From Paraspadella gotoi (taxonomy: Eukaryota; Chaetognatha), in the NCBI GenBank assembly GCA_051294375.1, contig CM119263.1, positions 22,780,833-22,844,832 on the forward strand: a stretch of 64,000 bases of DNA, written 5' to 3'. The first letter of the stretch is position 1, and every line of letters begins with the position of its first letter. Under the pieces are notes generated by a model. The model was not told the origin of the DNA, made no database searches, and saw only the letters and a program-made list of their open reading frames with translations. The position numbers were made by a program, and so were the translations under genes. Of this stretch, positions 35,471 to 47,984 are shown in pieces.

Positions 35471-35889
35471 AGACGTAACAAATCAACAGAAACCTTAATA
35501 AATCAATTAAAGAATCTGTCAATCAAGAGAGAGAGAGAAAGAAACTTTAAAATTGAAAAAGAATTAAAATAAATGTGACCAGAGTGACTCTATTCCACTT
35601 GGACGATTCCATTGAAACTTTAAATCTTGCTCAATCACCCCATCCACTCACGAGTAATTGGCGTTCAAAGCTGAGAGACAGACAGACGGACGGACATCGA
35701 TTTTTTTGCATAATTTATCATAATTCGATGTACTGACATGATTTAAGTGACTTACCGACAAGATTTTGGGAACGGACCGACAAAGTGAATTATAGAGCCG
35801 CAATCTGCTGTAAGCTAAAAATTATTTAGGTGTCAGGGGTATATTGGTTTATTTGAATTTTATTCACTTTTAAAGGGGAGAAAAAATGC

Positions 35890-36905
35890 TATATTATGGC
35901 AACAGCCGGTTCTAGTTGGTTGGCGACTTCGCCATGGCGATATCGCCAGGGCTTTGGCGATGTCGCCAGTCCCCCCACTGGCGACCTCGCCAGTGATAAA
36001 AGTAGCGAATATAATGAAAAGCGCAGCTAACACGGGGATGAACATCACCTTCAGGCTCCTCTCCCAACCCTAACCCTAAACCAAACCTCCCGTTCAACTC
36101 TGTGCCTCTCCCCTAACCCTAACCCGGGCCTGGGCCTCCCGTACATCTCCATGCCTCAACCCTAACCCTAACCGCCTTTGATGCATCAACCACGGGCCCC
36201 TCCCCAACCCTAACCCTAAACCAAGCCTTCCGTTCAACTCTGTGCCTCTCCTCTAACCCTAACCCAGGCCCAGCCTCCCGTACATCTCCGTGCCTTAACC
36301 CTAACCCTAACCGCCTTCGATGCATCAACCACGGGCCCCTCCCCCAACCCTAACCCTAAACTAAGCCTCCCGTTCAACTCCATGCCTCTCCCCTAACCCT
36401 AACCCAGGCCCAGCCTCCCGTACATCTCCGTGCCTCAACCCTAACCCTAACCGCCTTCGATGCATCAACCATGGGTCCCTCCCGCAACCCTAACCCTAAA
36501 CCAAGCCTCCCGTTCAACTCCATGCCTCTCCCCTAACCCTAAACCAGGCCCGGCCTCCCGTACATCTCCGTACCTCAACCCTAACCCTAATTGCCTTCGA
36601 TATATAACCACGGGCCTCTCTCCCAACCCTAACCCTAAATCGGGCCCAGGCCTCCCGTACATCTCCGTGCCTCAACCCTAACCCTAACGCGGGCCTCTTG
36701 GTCATCAAAAACACCCTCCCTACCCCTATTCCTAAAATTGACATTAATAATAAGCCTAAAATAAACTTAACTTAACTCAACCCTAACCCTAAACTACTCA
36801 ACCCTAACCCTAAACTACTCAACCCTAACCCTAACTACTACCAACTCAACCCTAACCCAACTCAACCCTAACCCTAATCTGAGTTTAGTTTAGGCGAAAT
36901 TGCCA
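35890..36905 (+). repeat. Left arm of giant palindrome: GGCGA palindromes and CCCTAA-bearing satellite
   Basis: Begins with four short imperfect palindromes of the form GGCGANNTCGCC (35922-35995). Then come about four copies of a satellite of about 140 bases (CCTCCCGTTCAACTC... marks at about 36087, 36227, 36367 and 36507), in which CCCTAACCCTAA dimers are embedded. A shorter unit with CAACCCTAACCCTAAACTA follows (36775-36880). The long open frames here come from repeat periodicity and are not genes. Confidence 0.9.
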
Positions 36906-37030
36906 TAACTAGAACGCTAGATGTAGTTCACAGCTAAACCGCCAAATGGGGAGGGCGTGATGGCTAAGTCGCGATTTGGCGATTTCACACTGAACTACAT
37001 CTAGCGTTCTAGTTATGGCGATTTCGCCTC
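36892..37030. mobile_element. Hairpin/MITE at the palindrome centre
   Basis: 36892-36930 and 36992-37030 are reverse complements over about 39 bases, with a mismatch near the outer end (core GAACTACATCTAGCGTTCTA). They enclose about 60 bases. It carries the same GGCGATTTCGCC-type ends seen in the arms. Confidence 0.85.
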
Positions 37031-37093
37031 GATTGGTCGTTTTAACTAATTACATTTCAAAAAAGTAATTTTTTTTCATAAACTTAAACATCT

Positions 37094-37268
37094 ACATTGA
37101 AGAGACAGTAATTATTGTTATGTGTTAGTGACAGAACGGTTTAATATAAGAGAGTCCCTGAAATCGGATCAGGCTGTTAACACCATATTACAGGCGAGTT
37201 AACTGCTAGGCCGACCACCGGGCTAGAACCCCGGGCCTTTGGGTTGGGCGAGTCGAATGACTTTGCCT
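37094..37268 (-). mobile_element. SINE-A copy 5 (cut by assembly gap)
   Basis: Reverse-oriented copy from GAAGAGACAGTAATTATTG to the head region (GACCACCGGGCTAGAACCCC, GACTTTGCCT). The 5' part is missing at the N run. Confidence 0.8.
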
Positions 37269-37293
37269 NNNNNNNNNNNNNNNNNNNNNNNNN
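37269..37293. other. Assembly gap (25 N)
   Basis: Twenty-five N exactly between the centre of the palindrome and its right arm. Confidence 0.99.
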
Positions 37294-38140
37294 GCGAATT
37301 TCGCCTAAACTAAACTCAGATTGGGTTAGGGTTGAGGGTTAGGTTTGGTAGTAGGGGTGAGTAGTTTAGGTTAGGGTTAGGGTTAGTTGAGTTAAGTTAA
37401 GTTTATTTTAGGCTTATTATTAATGTCAATTTTAGGGATAGGGTAGGGAGGGTGTTGTTGATGACCAAGAGGCCGCGTTAGTTAGTTAGAGGTATGAGGT
37501 TAGAGGTTGACGGCACGGAGATGTAAAGGGAGGCCTGGGCCCGGTTTAGGGTTAGGGTTGGGAGAGAGACCCGTGGTTATATATCGAAGGCAATTAGGGT
37601 TAGGGTTGAGGTACGGAGATGTACGGGAGGCGGGCCTGGTTTAGGGTTAGGGGAGAGGCATGGAGTTGAACGAGAAGGCTTAGGTTTAGGGTATGGGGTT
37701 GGGGACGTGGTGTGATGCATCGAAGGCGGTTAGGTTAGGGTTGAGGCAGGAGATGTAGGAGGCGGCCTGGGTTAGGGTTAGGGGAGAGGCAAGAGTTGAA
37801 CGGAAGACTTAGGTTTGGTTAGGGTTGGGGGAGGGGCCCGTGTTGATGCATCAAAGGCGGTTAGGGTTAGGGTTGAGGCATGGAGATGTACGGGAGGCCC
37901 AGGCCCGGTTAGGGTTAGGGAGAGGGCACAGAGTTGAACGGGGGTTTGGTTTAGGGTTAGGGTTGGGAGAGGAGCCTGAAGGTGATGTTCATCCCCGTGT
38001 TAGCTGCGCCTTATTCATTATATTTCGCTACTTTTATCACTGCGAGTCGCCAGTGGGGGGACTGGCGACATCGCCAAAGCCCTGGCGATATCGCCATGGC
38101 GAAGTCGCCAACCAACGAACCGGCTTTTGCCATTTTATTA
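37294..38140 (-). repeat. Right arm of giant palindrome: TTAGGG-bearing satellite
   Basis: Reverse complement of 35890-36905 with many small deletions. It runs from CGCCTAAACTAAACTCAGAT through GGTTAGGGTTAGGG repeats and the satellite to GGCGATATCGCCATGGCGAA and GCCGGTTCGTTGGTTGGCG reversed. It is shorter than the left arm (about 850 against 1015 bases). Confidence 0.9.
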
Positions 38141-38699
38141 GATTTTTTTTATTGTGAAATCTTTTACAATTCGTCCAATTAAAAAAAATTTGCTGTCCTG
38201 AGCATGTCTTGACTGTTTTGAATAATTAATTTTTTATCGTTAAGGATTCCGAGTATATCTTAATTAATGTGTAATTGGAATTTTTAATAATTTTAAGTAT
38301 TTTATTGAATATTAATTTATTAATTAATTTTCCTCTTTTATGCTTAGCAATGCTGAGCGTTGCGATTATATTGTAACGCTTTGTGCATAACTTGGCGTTC
38401 TCGTTGTAAGATTCCCCTTTTTGGATTTGAAAGTTTGATGATCGATGATCCAAAGATTTAGTGAGTTAATTAAAATATTTTTTCAGTTTTAGTAAAAATA
38501 TATCATGATCGAAGAGATAGTTTTAGTTAGCTTTATTAAGCTTTATAAAGCCTTTAATGTCCATTAAGATTAGTCCTTCATTATTAATTTTTTTTATTAA
38601 TTTATTTTCATTTATTTTTTAATAATTTTTTCATTGGTTTTATTTCATTTCTTCTTTTCGTTTAAAGAGTGATGAATTAAAAAATAGCAAAATAGGATA

Positions 38700-38946
38700 T
38701 TATGGTGGAATAAAAAATCACCCAATCGTTCATCAGCGCCATTGGTGCGGAGGCAAGTCATTCGCTCCACACCCAAAGGCCGGCGGTTCTAGCCGGTGGT
38801 CGATCTGGCAGTTAAGAGGACGGGCGGCTATGACAAGCCGGGCCGAAACAAGCGGAATAAGCATTGTGTTACAGCCTAGAATCCGAAGAGATCTTCGTGA
38901 GAGGAGTGACTGCTTACATGTGAACGCCGTTGTCTCATTAACCCAG
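38700..38946 (+). mobile_element. SINE-A copy 6 (diverged)
   Basis: Starts TATGGTGGAATAAAAAATCA and has the head (GCGGAGGCAAGTCATTCGC, GGCGGTTCTAGCCGGTGG) and the body with ATTGTGTTACAGCC. Small insertions and deletions are spread along it. Confidence 0.75.
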
Positions 38947-39617
38947 CACATGGTATTCAATAGGACTGGGGTGATCGTATGCTACTATCAAAGGTGAGAG
39001 GTATAAATATTAAATAAAGTATATAAAGGCCATGTAATAATTTACAGCAAGAAAATGTATGCATGAGCGGGTCAGTATAGAAGATGTCAAGTATATTATA
39101 TTTCATTATTAAAGGAATTTACAACTTAAAAGAGCCAGGGATAGTGGGGATACAAGGAGAACCAACGTTGTCCGATGGTAACCATAGAGTATTACATGCG
39201 TGATTATAAGGATAGGAACTAAATTATAATGAACTGCGGAATGATTAATCGTGCAGCAATAAAATATGAAGTGGCGGATGATATGATAAATAAGTCTGAT
39301 TTGTTATGGATAATCAAATGATTGATGCGATGATAGTCATATCAGAATTGAGTGTCTCGCAGTAAATAAAATTACAATTTCAATTAGAAAATATTGATGA
39401 TAATTCATTCACTGTGATGCGATATGATAGTCATTCTAGAAGAGCAAGCGATGAGCCTCCATTCAAATACGAACGTAAATAAGAACAAGGACAGGAAGTG
39501 CGTGTTATGAAAAATGAAAGAGATGGATGAAAGAGAGAGAGAGAGGAGGGAAAGAAAGTAGGTCCGAAAGAAAAAGAGCTGCGTGCGAGCCGTTTATCAC
39601 ATCTCGTTTATTATAAG

Positions 39618-39663
39618 ACCAATGGCCGCTGATGAACGGTTGGCGGATTTTAGTCCAACATAA
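39618..39663 (-). mobile_element. SINE-A 5' fragment
   Basis: Only the 5' end of the element is present, reversed: ACCAATGGCCGCTGATGAAC then GGTTGGCGGATTTTAGTCCA. Confidence 0.7.
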
Positions 39664-40114
39664 CATATTAATATTTTTATTATATTTATAATGCTTACTC
39701 ATTTCTCTTTTCATTTCTAATGAACAAGTAATTATAAAGAAAAAGTTTAGAATTTGTCCTTGCTATTAGATGGTATAAAATCATATTAATTTAACCAAAT
39801 GTAATTTAAATTCTAATCGAAAGCCTGCTACGATGTTTGGCTCTCCCTGCAACCTGTCATGGGGCTGACTTGGCCCGACGCCATTAAAACTTTTTCTTCT
39901 TTTTTCACAATTGTTTTTTTTTCTTTTTTCTTAATAATAAAGTTTTTCTTGATAATAATAACAATAACCAATCACAAAGATTTTTACTTGAAAATATATT
40001 TAATTATGATGAGAATAAATAACATTTTAAAAAAGAAGATGTTTTAGGAAACAGAATGAATGAACAACAAGATGATTAATATAAAACGAGTAAGACAAAA
40101 TAGCGAATATAAAA

Positions 40115-40377
40115 AGAAACCAGTGGTTTCGCCAATACATGTAAATCACTTTCAAGGGCTTAAACTGAACTGTTACTACGGCAATAATAACATTTTGGTA
40201 CTTTTAAAGATATTTTATAAATCAAAACAATATTATTTTAGTTTTGATATATGATTTATCATTAAAATTCTTTGATCAAGACATAGAATAGAAAATAGAA
40301 GAAAATGCTCACACTAGAGAAAGTAAGAGACAAATACTCCTATTGTACAATTTCAGGGGTTAAGTGATTTACAATTA
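40115..40377 (+). repeat. Dispersed repeats C+D, contiguous form
   Basis: 40115-40290 matches 32905-33075 and 40295-40377 matches parts of 33950-34080. Probably one older element that is interrupted at 33 kb. Confidence 0.8.
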
Positions 40378-40617
40378 CAATAACACTGGAAAAAAATAAA
40401 ACGGAAGAACTCGGAACAGGAAAAACTCATAAGACGCGAAATAAAATAGAGAACAAAGTCGTGGGGGAGAGACGACGACGACGATGACGACGATGTCGAT
40501 GACGATGATTGTTCGACTCTAAAAATGGAACAAACGAAGAAAGTGATCAACGAAAATGACATCCATGGAGTCCGTTGGGCTTTGCAAACATTGTTTGATG
40601 GAGAGCGTCAGGGAGAG

Positions 40618-40626
40618 AGAGAGGGA

Positions 40627-40725
<99 letters not shown>

Positions 40726-40756
40726 CGGGGTGAGAGAGAAAGACGAAGATAGAAAA

Positions 40757-40796
<40 letters not shown>

Positions 40797-40799
40797 AAA
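40618..40799. repeat. (GA)n and (GAAA)n microsatellites
   Basis: A GA run of about 90 bases (40630-40721) and, after a 35-base spacer, a pure GAAA run (40757-40799). Open frames over this stretch encode only Arg-Glu or Ser-Leu repeats and are not genes. Confidence 0.95.
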
Positions 40800-40937
40800 T
40801 GTGAGGGGAATAAAGGGGAAGGAGTTAAAAAATATAAACGAGAGAAAGAAGAAAGAAAAGCTAGAAAAGAAAAAGATAGAGAAAAATAGAGAAAAAAAGT
40901 ATAGAATGAAAAAAAGGGAGAAAATAGAGACCATAAC

Positions 40938-41576
40938 GCGAATATTATTCCATATCCCGAGTCTGACGAGCGGCCATTACGAGACTCAACTTATCTCCGG
41001 TTCATTTTTCACTTCCGGTTGACCTTCGACCTCCCAGTCGTATTCCACCTCTTCCTCCACCTTCTCCTCCTCCTCATCGCCTTTCCCATTGCTGTCCTTA
41101 TCCTCTTCTTCTACATTCACCTTTTCATCCTTTTCCTCCTCCTACGTATCTGAGATCATATCAATGGAAACTTTACTATTTATAAGTAGTATTTACACGC
41201 TTTAAAAATTAATTAAAACCTTCATTCTTTCAAAATAATTCTTGTCAGTGGCTTACCTAACAGCTAAGTTAGTCCATGTTTCTACATCTTTTCAAGAATT
41301 GTGGGGAAGTTGATATTTTTTTATTCGGTCTTCGGTCATTTGATGGTGAAACTCAATGTTCCGCTTGTCCTCTCTCTCTCTCTCTCTCTCTCTCTCACTT
41401 TCCTTTTCCTTACTGTCCTGTCCATTTACCCCAACTACTATCTCCTTCGATGGATAGAAGCCTCTCTTTGACCGGCAGTGGAGGAGGCCAACAAGGAGGA
41501 TGCTAACGAGGGTCCCAAGAAGGGGCCACGGAGGGCGGAGGGTGATAAGCAAGCCTTTCGGCAAGCGAGGGAACCC

Positions 41577-41624
<48 letters not shown>

Positions 41625-44250
41625 TAATGAACGAAGGGGCGACGTTGGGGACGCTTTTTTTTGTGGGATAAGATAGGAGTCTACGTCGTTCTTAGAAATC
41701 GAGGAAGACTTTTTCAATGGAATTTTCGTTAAAAATCTGACTACCAAACAATGTCAACGCCCCTGGGAAATAATCAGGTAAAAAATAGATGTAAAAACAC
41801 TCGATTCCGATCCTGTTGCATCTGAAGGGCTCGCATTTTTTTTCTCTGACAAATAACCATCATTTTGACATCAAACCATCAGATTCAAATGGACTGGTCC
41901 CTCGGGAAAATATTTCGATGCAATTTTTATATATAAAATAAAGGGATTTCTCAACTTCAATACAATGTCAACGCATTTAACATATGTTGTGATTTTACAA
42001 TAAACTTCAAATCAGGAATCGATAGCCATATGTCTGAAGGCTCTCTCAAAATTTTCTCTTACATTTTATTTGGTTATTTTGATATGATACGATCATGGGA
42101 AAGTGAATTAGTCATTTTGGTGAAATTTTTATTTAAAGTAAAAGTAAAAGAGAGCTAACGATCGGAATTCTAAGAGTTTCAACCGGGAGTCAGATTCAGT
42201 AAAAATCTTCTATGCGAAAATCTTCCAAAGAAGGGGGGGATTTTTCCGAAGATCTTGGTTGAATTTCTATATTTATGGTAGGATTTTTTTGAAACTTAAT
42301 ATTAACAATATTGCCATCATTCTACCTTGGCCGGTATAAGAATATATTAATAAAAACCTCTGGCTTTGTTCGTCAGAGCTTAGTCCTAGATAAGACGAAT
42401 TGCCCGACCATAGGAGTCTATCGGTCAGACATTAAATCGACGTGGCGTGTCGGAATAGCGAAAGTGAAGAGGTGAAAAGTGTGTTTAAGAAAACAAGCAT
42501 ATGAGCGTGTGAAGCAGAATATCGAGAATTGGTGATAGATTATGCAAACGCGAGGGAGGAAAAGATGAAGAAAATCTGAGAAGCGGTTTTGCAATTAGCT
42601 CATTCGGCTTTCGTGGCACCGTTCGCAACAGCAATGCTTCCATTCGATTCATGGACTTAAATTAAGCCACTGATTTAAAAATTTAAAACATATATAAAAG
42701 AATCCATGTTAATATATTGCTGCAAAAATAACAATTTTAAAAATATCAAGTATTTTTAAAAATAAGGCTCGTCGAGATGAATTTGAACGTTTTTTTTTCG
42801 TTCCCTCGTTTTGTTTTTCTTGAAGGGATCGACCATAAATTTTCTATTCTGAATTCTAACAACATACGCCAAACAAAAGACTATGGGTCGGCGAGGGCAC
42901 TATCCATCGATTAGCATCTAAAGTCGGAAAAAGGGTAGTACATCATACAATAATACTTATACTTTTAATCTATGAGGAAGTATCATAAGAAACCTCTCGT
43001 GCAATATCAGTTTTTCAAAAATCAGTTTTTTCTGGACATATAGGGTTTTCCTTATTTTGGACTCACTTTTGTCGAGCTATATCCAGGAAGTTTATGATAT
43101 ATTTCCAATTTTTTTAAAATCATAGTAAGTAACTGAATATCTAGCATGGATTGAATTAAAACTTTATTTAAAAACTGTTTTACTGTATCTGAGTTTTCAA
43201 AAATATAGCTGAGAAACTAGGTTGAAACACGCGGAAAAATATGATCATTCTTATTAATTTAATGATTGATTTTATTATGTGTTTTATTCGTTTACAACAA
43301 TTAGTTGAAACAGTACATTCAAAAGGGCATACAGCATTACAGATAAAACGCATAAATTGTACAGTTTACAATTCAACAAAATATAAATTAATATACAGAA
43401 CGAAAAAAGAAAAAATCAACATATATAATATAACTATATATATAATATATAACTATAACGCACATGATAATAGATCTTTCCGCAAACTTACCGCTTATAA
43501 GTAAATACCAAAATGATTTTCAAAATTAATTATTTTTCAACACATACCGATAAGAAAATTTATAAATTGTAATATTGTCGATTTTCTCACAAGCAATATT
43601 ACAAGCGAGGATTACATTCGTATTCAGGAGGCATGAGAGAGCGTACCACGACAACGACCAAATGAAGGGCAGTTAATGTCTTGTAATTTAGAAATAAAAG
43701 AATATGTATAATAAAAATAATAAAAAGAGCAACAATTCATTGAGGAATAGAGAGAAAGTAGAGCTAATGATATAGTAAAGATCGGGGAATGAATCGAGCA
43801 AAGGATCGGGGAATGGATCGAGCAAAGGATCGGTCAAAGGATGAGGCAAACCGTGCGGACATTGTCCAAAGATCAAGCTAAGTATTTGGTAATGAAATTA
43901 ACGATGGGACTTCGAAAAAAGAATCTTATGTAAATTTTATTTTTAATTTACATATTAATGGCTTTAAAGGCCAATCTAAATAAGCATTTCAAAAAATTTT
44001 AAAAGTTTTTGGGTAACGAAAATGGCAAAATCTACATATTGTAAACTCTCATTTATAATTTTACTAAAATTATTTTACTTAAAATTAATCTGCATACCTG
44101 CTTTATTTTATGCAATCAAAATCTTTTCATTTGATAGTTTTTATTTTTGAAGAAAATGATTTCTTAGATATAATTATAATTATACCTACGTTTAGTATTT
44201 ATAAATACTCCAGATTAATTGATTGTAATCAATATTTCCTCTTTTATTTA
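40938..44250 (+). repeat. 3.3-kb direct duplication, copy 1
   Basis: Collinear with 55949-59240 from GCGAATATTATTCC onward. It includes a CT run (41371-41396), a GA run (41578-41621) and a short tandem GATCGGGGAATGGATCGAGC block (43785-43840). Most differences between copies are single-base gains or losses, many in homopolymers. I see no convincing gene. Weak coding hints are an acidic frame on the - strand at 41030-41150 and a charged frame on the + strand at 41480-41580. Confidence 0.92.
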
Positions 44251-46689
44251 GTCTTACGTATTTTTGAAGACAAAAATAATAAGAGAAAGCTAAAAAATGC
44301 TTTTAATATAGTAGACGAGAAATCTTCGTCTTTAAAAAAAAAATTCAACATTTTTTTTCTTAATATGAGATTTCCGTTATAAATAATTCATCATCCCTCA
44401 AATTGCAACTAGTAAATTGCCGAAATTTCGGGCAATAAATCTCTGTTAAAAATACACACGATTCTCGGATTGCGTTTAATATTATGCTTAATAGTTAGTC
44501 CAAATAAAATTCGCTTCTTATGCTATTTTGATAAAGCGATTTTATATATTTTTAACAAATGCCCATGGGTTTATAAATTGCCTACTAGTCATCTCCTGGG
44601 AGAATATTTTCAAATCTTGTTTTACTATAGAAATGAAAGTGCGCAATTTTGCTTTTTTCAAAAATTGTAAAACGGGTGCTTTAGGGTTTATTGTTAATTT
44701 TTATTAAATATTACTAATCGTAATTTTGAGTTTAATAAAGCCTCTGTTTCTCATGAAGCTCTCTCAAATTTTCTTATAATCATTATTGATCCCAATAAAC
44801 TTCTTTATAGTAATACCATACATTAGTATAAGATCCATTGGTCTGGTTTGATACAACATGAAATTTTTTTTTTTAATAAGAAATTTAAAAGGTAAGGAAA
44901 TTTTGAGCATGAATAAAAACTGATTTTCCTAAGGATTATCTCTTGAAGGATACAAAGTATACAGGGATGGCTAATAGCTATCAAAAATGAAGCCATAATC
45001 ATTATTGCACATACATAGTTTTACAAATATTAGAATTTAAATATTTTTGTCTGAAACCTCTTTACATGGTGAGTGTCAAACTAAAGTTCAAAATTATTAT
45101 ATATGAATTTTAAAATACTAATGAAACCCCATTAAAATAAATGATAAAATTAAATTCTTTTTAGTGATTCTGCAAAAGAATAAAAGGCTAAATTTGCTTA
45201 CTATATAGTTAAAACTTTAAATTTTTTGGTAATTAAAGGAATTATATAATTTTATTTTTTTTATAATTTTATTTTCACTTAAATTAATTTGCTCACTGAT
45301 ATTACAAGCATGTCTTATCAAAAATTCTACATATTATATTATTCACTACCCATCACAGTCTAACTAAAATTTATCTTTCTTTTTTCCAATCAGCAAAAAG
45401 TTAAAACATTTTTATTGTTACTTGAGAACAGGGATGTGTTTTAACTTGTAAATGAAAGCTGGAAGACGTTCAATCTACTTCAAACTTAAATGGTCATTTT
45501 TCATATATTTAAAATAGTAGCGCTATATTTTTTTTTTATTTATTTAAAACTTCTCACCTGGATCTATACAAATAATGACATTTTTTACTTTTTATTATAT
45601 AATTCCCTAATGTTAATGTTTATTCATATTATTTTGTTACGCCTAGAAATCATAAAAAACAGAAAGTTATTGGTTATTCCCTTTCGCTCGATTTAGAGAA
45701 ATAAAAAATATAACTAGCTGGATATTATAAAAGTTTGCTAAGAAGGTAATGTCAGAATTAATCAGTGCGAAAATCTTAAATAAATATGGCATTGCAGAAT
45801 GTGAAAAATAAAGGTGGTGCCGAATTCTGATGTGTGGTAATTCCTAAGATTCTCCTCTATGTTGAATGTGTCCGATTAAGTGCGAATACTTGAGATTTAC
45901 TTAATTATTCCCGTTCATTCCCACATCTTATCGCATATATAATAATATAAGAAAAAAGTCACTTGGCCTCTTTCTTTTAAATAGCGGCTTATTGTCCGAC
46001 TTTAATTATTAGGCGTTTAGTTATTTTTATGAATTCATTAAAAAAATAATAATGAAACATTTTTGTTTCCTTTAATGGATAAATAACGAATTTTATGAGA
46101 GAAACCACTTTAAGTTTTTCTCAAGAATTACTCATGCGTGGTTAAGGCTATTTTAAGCTGCTAATTATACCTATTAGTATAATTTTCTGATTTTTAATCG
46201 TGCGTGCTTCGATGTTATTGATAAGAATTTTTATAGGTCGTCTCTTTAATCTCTCTAATAATTAGACTCTTTTCTGGTTCATTTTAAAATGCACCACTTA
46301 AGCTTATTTAAAATACTCCTATTTTTGATTTTTACTTTCGTGAGAGCTTTTGCTGATATAAGTTTTTTCTAAGTTTTCTCTTCAGAGCTCAAAATCTGTT
46401 TGTACCCTCTTCGAAAACCCGTTTTTTAAGGGTCTTCCGCGTAGTTTGATTTTGTACTTAATAATAGTTTCATCTAATTAAAAAAGTAGAATAACTGTCA
46501 TTTCTATTCTGCGGTCCTCATGCTAAATGAAGACATGTCGGAACGGCAACGTTCGTAAAATGTTTTGCCTTCTGCGAGCGTGAGACCAAATAATATCTCA
46601 CTCAATGCATTGTGAATGCAGTATTTTTTTTCCTGAATATCAAATTATTTAAGATAAGAGGACTATGTAATTTTTGTTTATGCTTGTTT

Positions 46690-46950
46690 AATGATCAGAA
46701 CCGTTTCAATTATAAAGTGCATGGGTCCTGATGCAATTCGGATCTAGGCCTTGTATAACACTCGTGTTACAGGCGCGCTGGATTTATCGCAACCGTCCTT
46801 CTTTAATCTGTCCTAAGCGGCCATTCCGGGCAAGACTCCCGGAACTTTGGGTTGCAGAGGAAGTTCTTGAATGGCACTTTGCCTAGCTCGGCACCTAATG
46901 GCCGGTCCTGTATGTAACTCGTGGTGGATTTTTAGTTCTACCATACACTC
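46690..46950 (-). mobile_element. SINE-A copy (heavily diverged)
   Basis: The order of family landmarks is kept in reverse: CAGAACCGTTTCAAT, GATGCAATTCGGATC, ACTCGTGTTACAGGC, AACTTTGGGTTG, TAATGGCC and GGTGGATTTTTAGTTC. Many indels separate it from the other copies. Confidence 0.65.
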
Positions 46951-47984
46951 TCCCCCACTCCCGTATGGCGAAAGTCTGTTGCGTCTCTTCAGTGAATTGT
47001 TGTGTTGGTGAAATGTTCGTTCACCAATTGCAGGGCATGTCGTTCTTTCTGATTGTGTTTGTGGGCTGGAAGAAGTGCTATGCGTCATGTTTAATCTGTG
47101 GATTATATATTTTATTTCTTTATGCTCCATAAACTATTAATCATTATTAAACTTACTTAAGTTATACCATTGTATTTGAAGGCTATTATTCTAGTTCTAG
47201 GTAATGTCCCTTTATTAATTTAAAGTTTATATTCTTCCTATTTCATTTGGCATTATTATAAGCCTCTCGAATTGTGAATTCATAAAAGGCTCGATATTGA
47301 TTCTCTCGGTAGGCTTCTTTTGTTGAAGCATAGTCGTCGTCGCTCGTTGTCAGTGTTCTAATGGTTCGTCACTCATTTTTTTTTAAATTTAAATAAAAAA
47401 CTTTCTACAGCTTTTTTTATAGTTTAGCTGGGATCTTTAACCATTTTTTTGTATAATAAATATTATTTATATATAATACTAATGAAAGTTTTATTAAATC
47501 GTTGCGATCATAGTAACTGCTTAAAAAATTTGAGTATGGTCTTCTTCATCTTTGAAATTAGTTCCTCTTCAAATTATTCATATTACATTTGGATTTCATT
47601 AGTATTTTTTGTTTGAATTCTTCATCTTCTTTATTGATATTATACATGCAATATGCTCATAATGAAGCTATTTTTAGTACTTCATTTTATTAAATAACCA
47701 AATTTAGTATTTTATAGATAATTGCTTTTAATCTTTATTTTACATACTTCTCAGTTAAGTATATTTGAAGAGAATTCAATAATTTTTTTAAAATCTAAAA
47801 AAAAATGGCTAATCAAAGGACCCTTTAGCTATAGAAAAGACGCTATAATATTTCTTAATTTTTTAATACATAAATAAATAAAATATAAATGATTTCTGTG
47901 CGATAGTGCGTCCTAAGTGGGTCAAATGAAGTATGCCACTTACCCGTAACTTCTTTTTTATTAATCTGCTCCTTTTATGTGTAG

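Larger units (their letters stand above)
38141..40605. other. Non-coding region with SINE-A fragments and repeats
   Basis: No gene found. Contains SINE-A copies (38700-38946 and 39618-39663), a GATGCGATGATA stretch (39310-39430), a short GA run (about 39533-39545) and repeats C and D (40115-40377). Confidence 0.6.

Noticed and set aside
36060-37990. Head-to-head telomere fusion
   Set aside because: The order is CCCTAA then TTAGGG, the reverse of what end-to-end chromosome fusion leaves.
36119-38182. Several open frames in the CCCTAA/TTAGGG palindrome
   Set aside because: They arise from repeat units whose length is compatible with open reading. The products are repeats of the satellite, not a protein family.
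40525-40934. Frames encoding Arg-Glu or Ser-Leu runs
   Set aside because: Translations of GA/CT microsatellites only.
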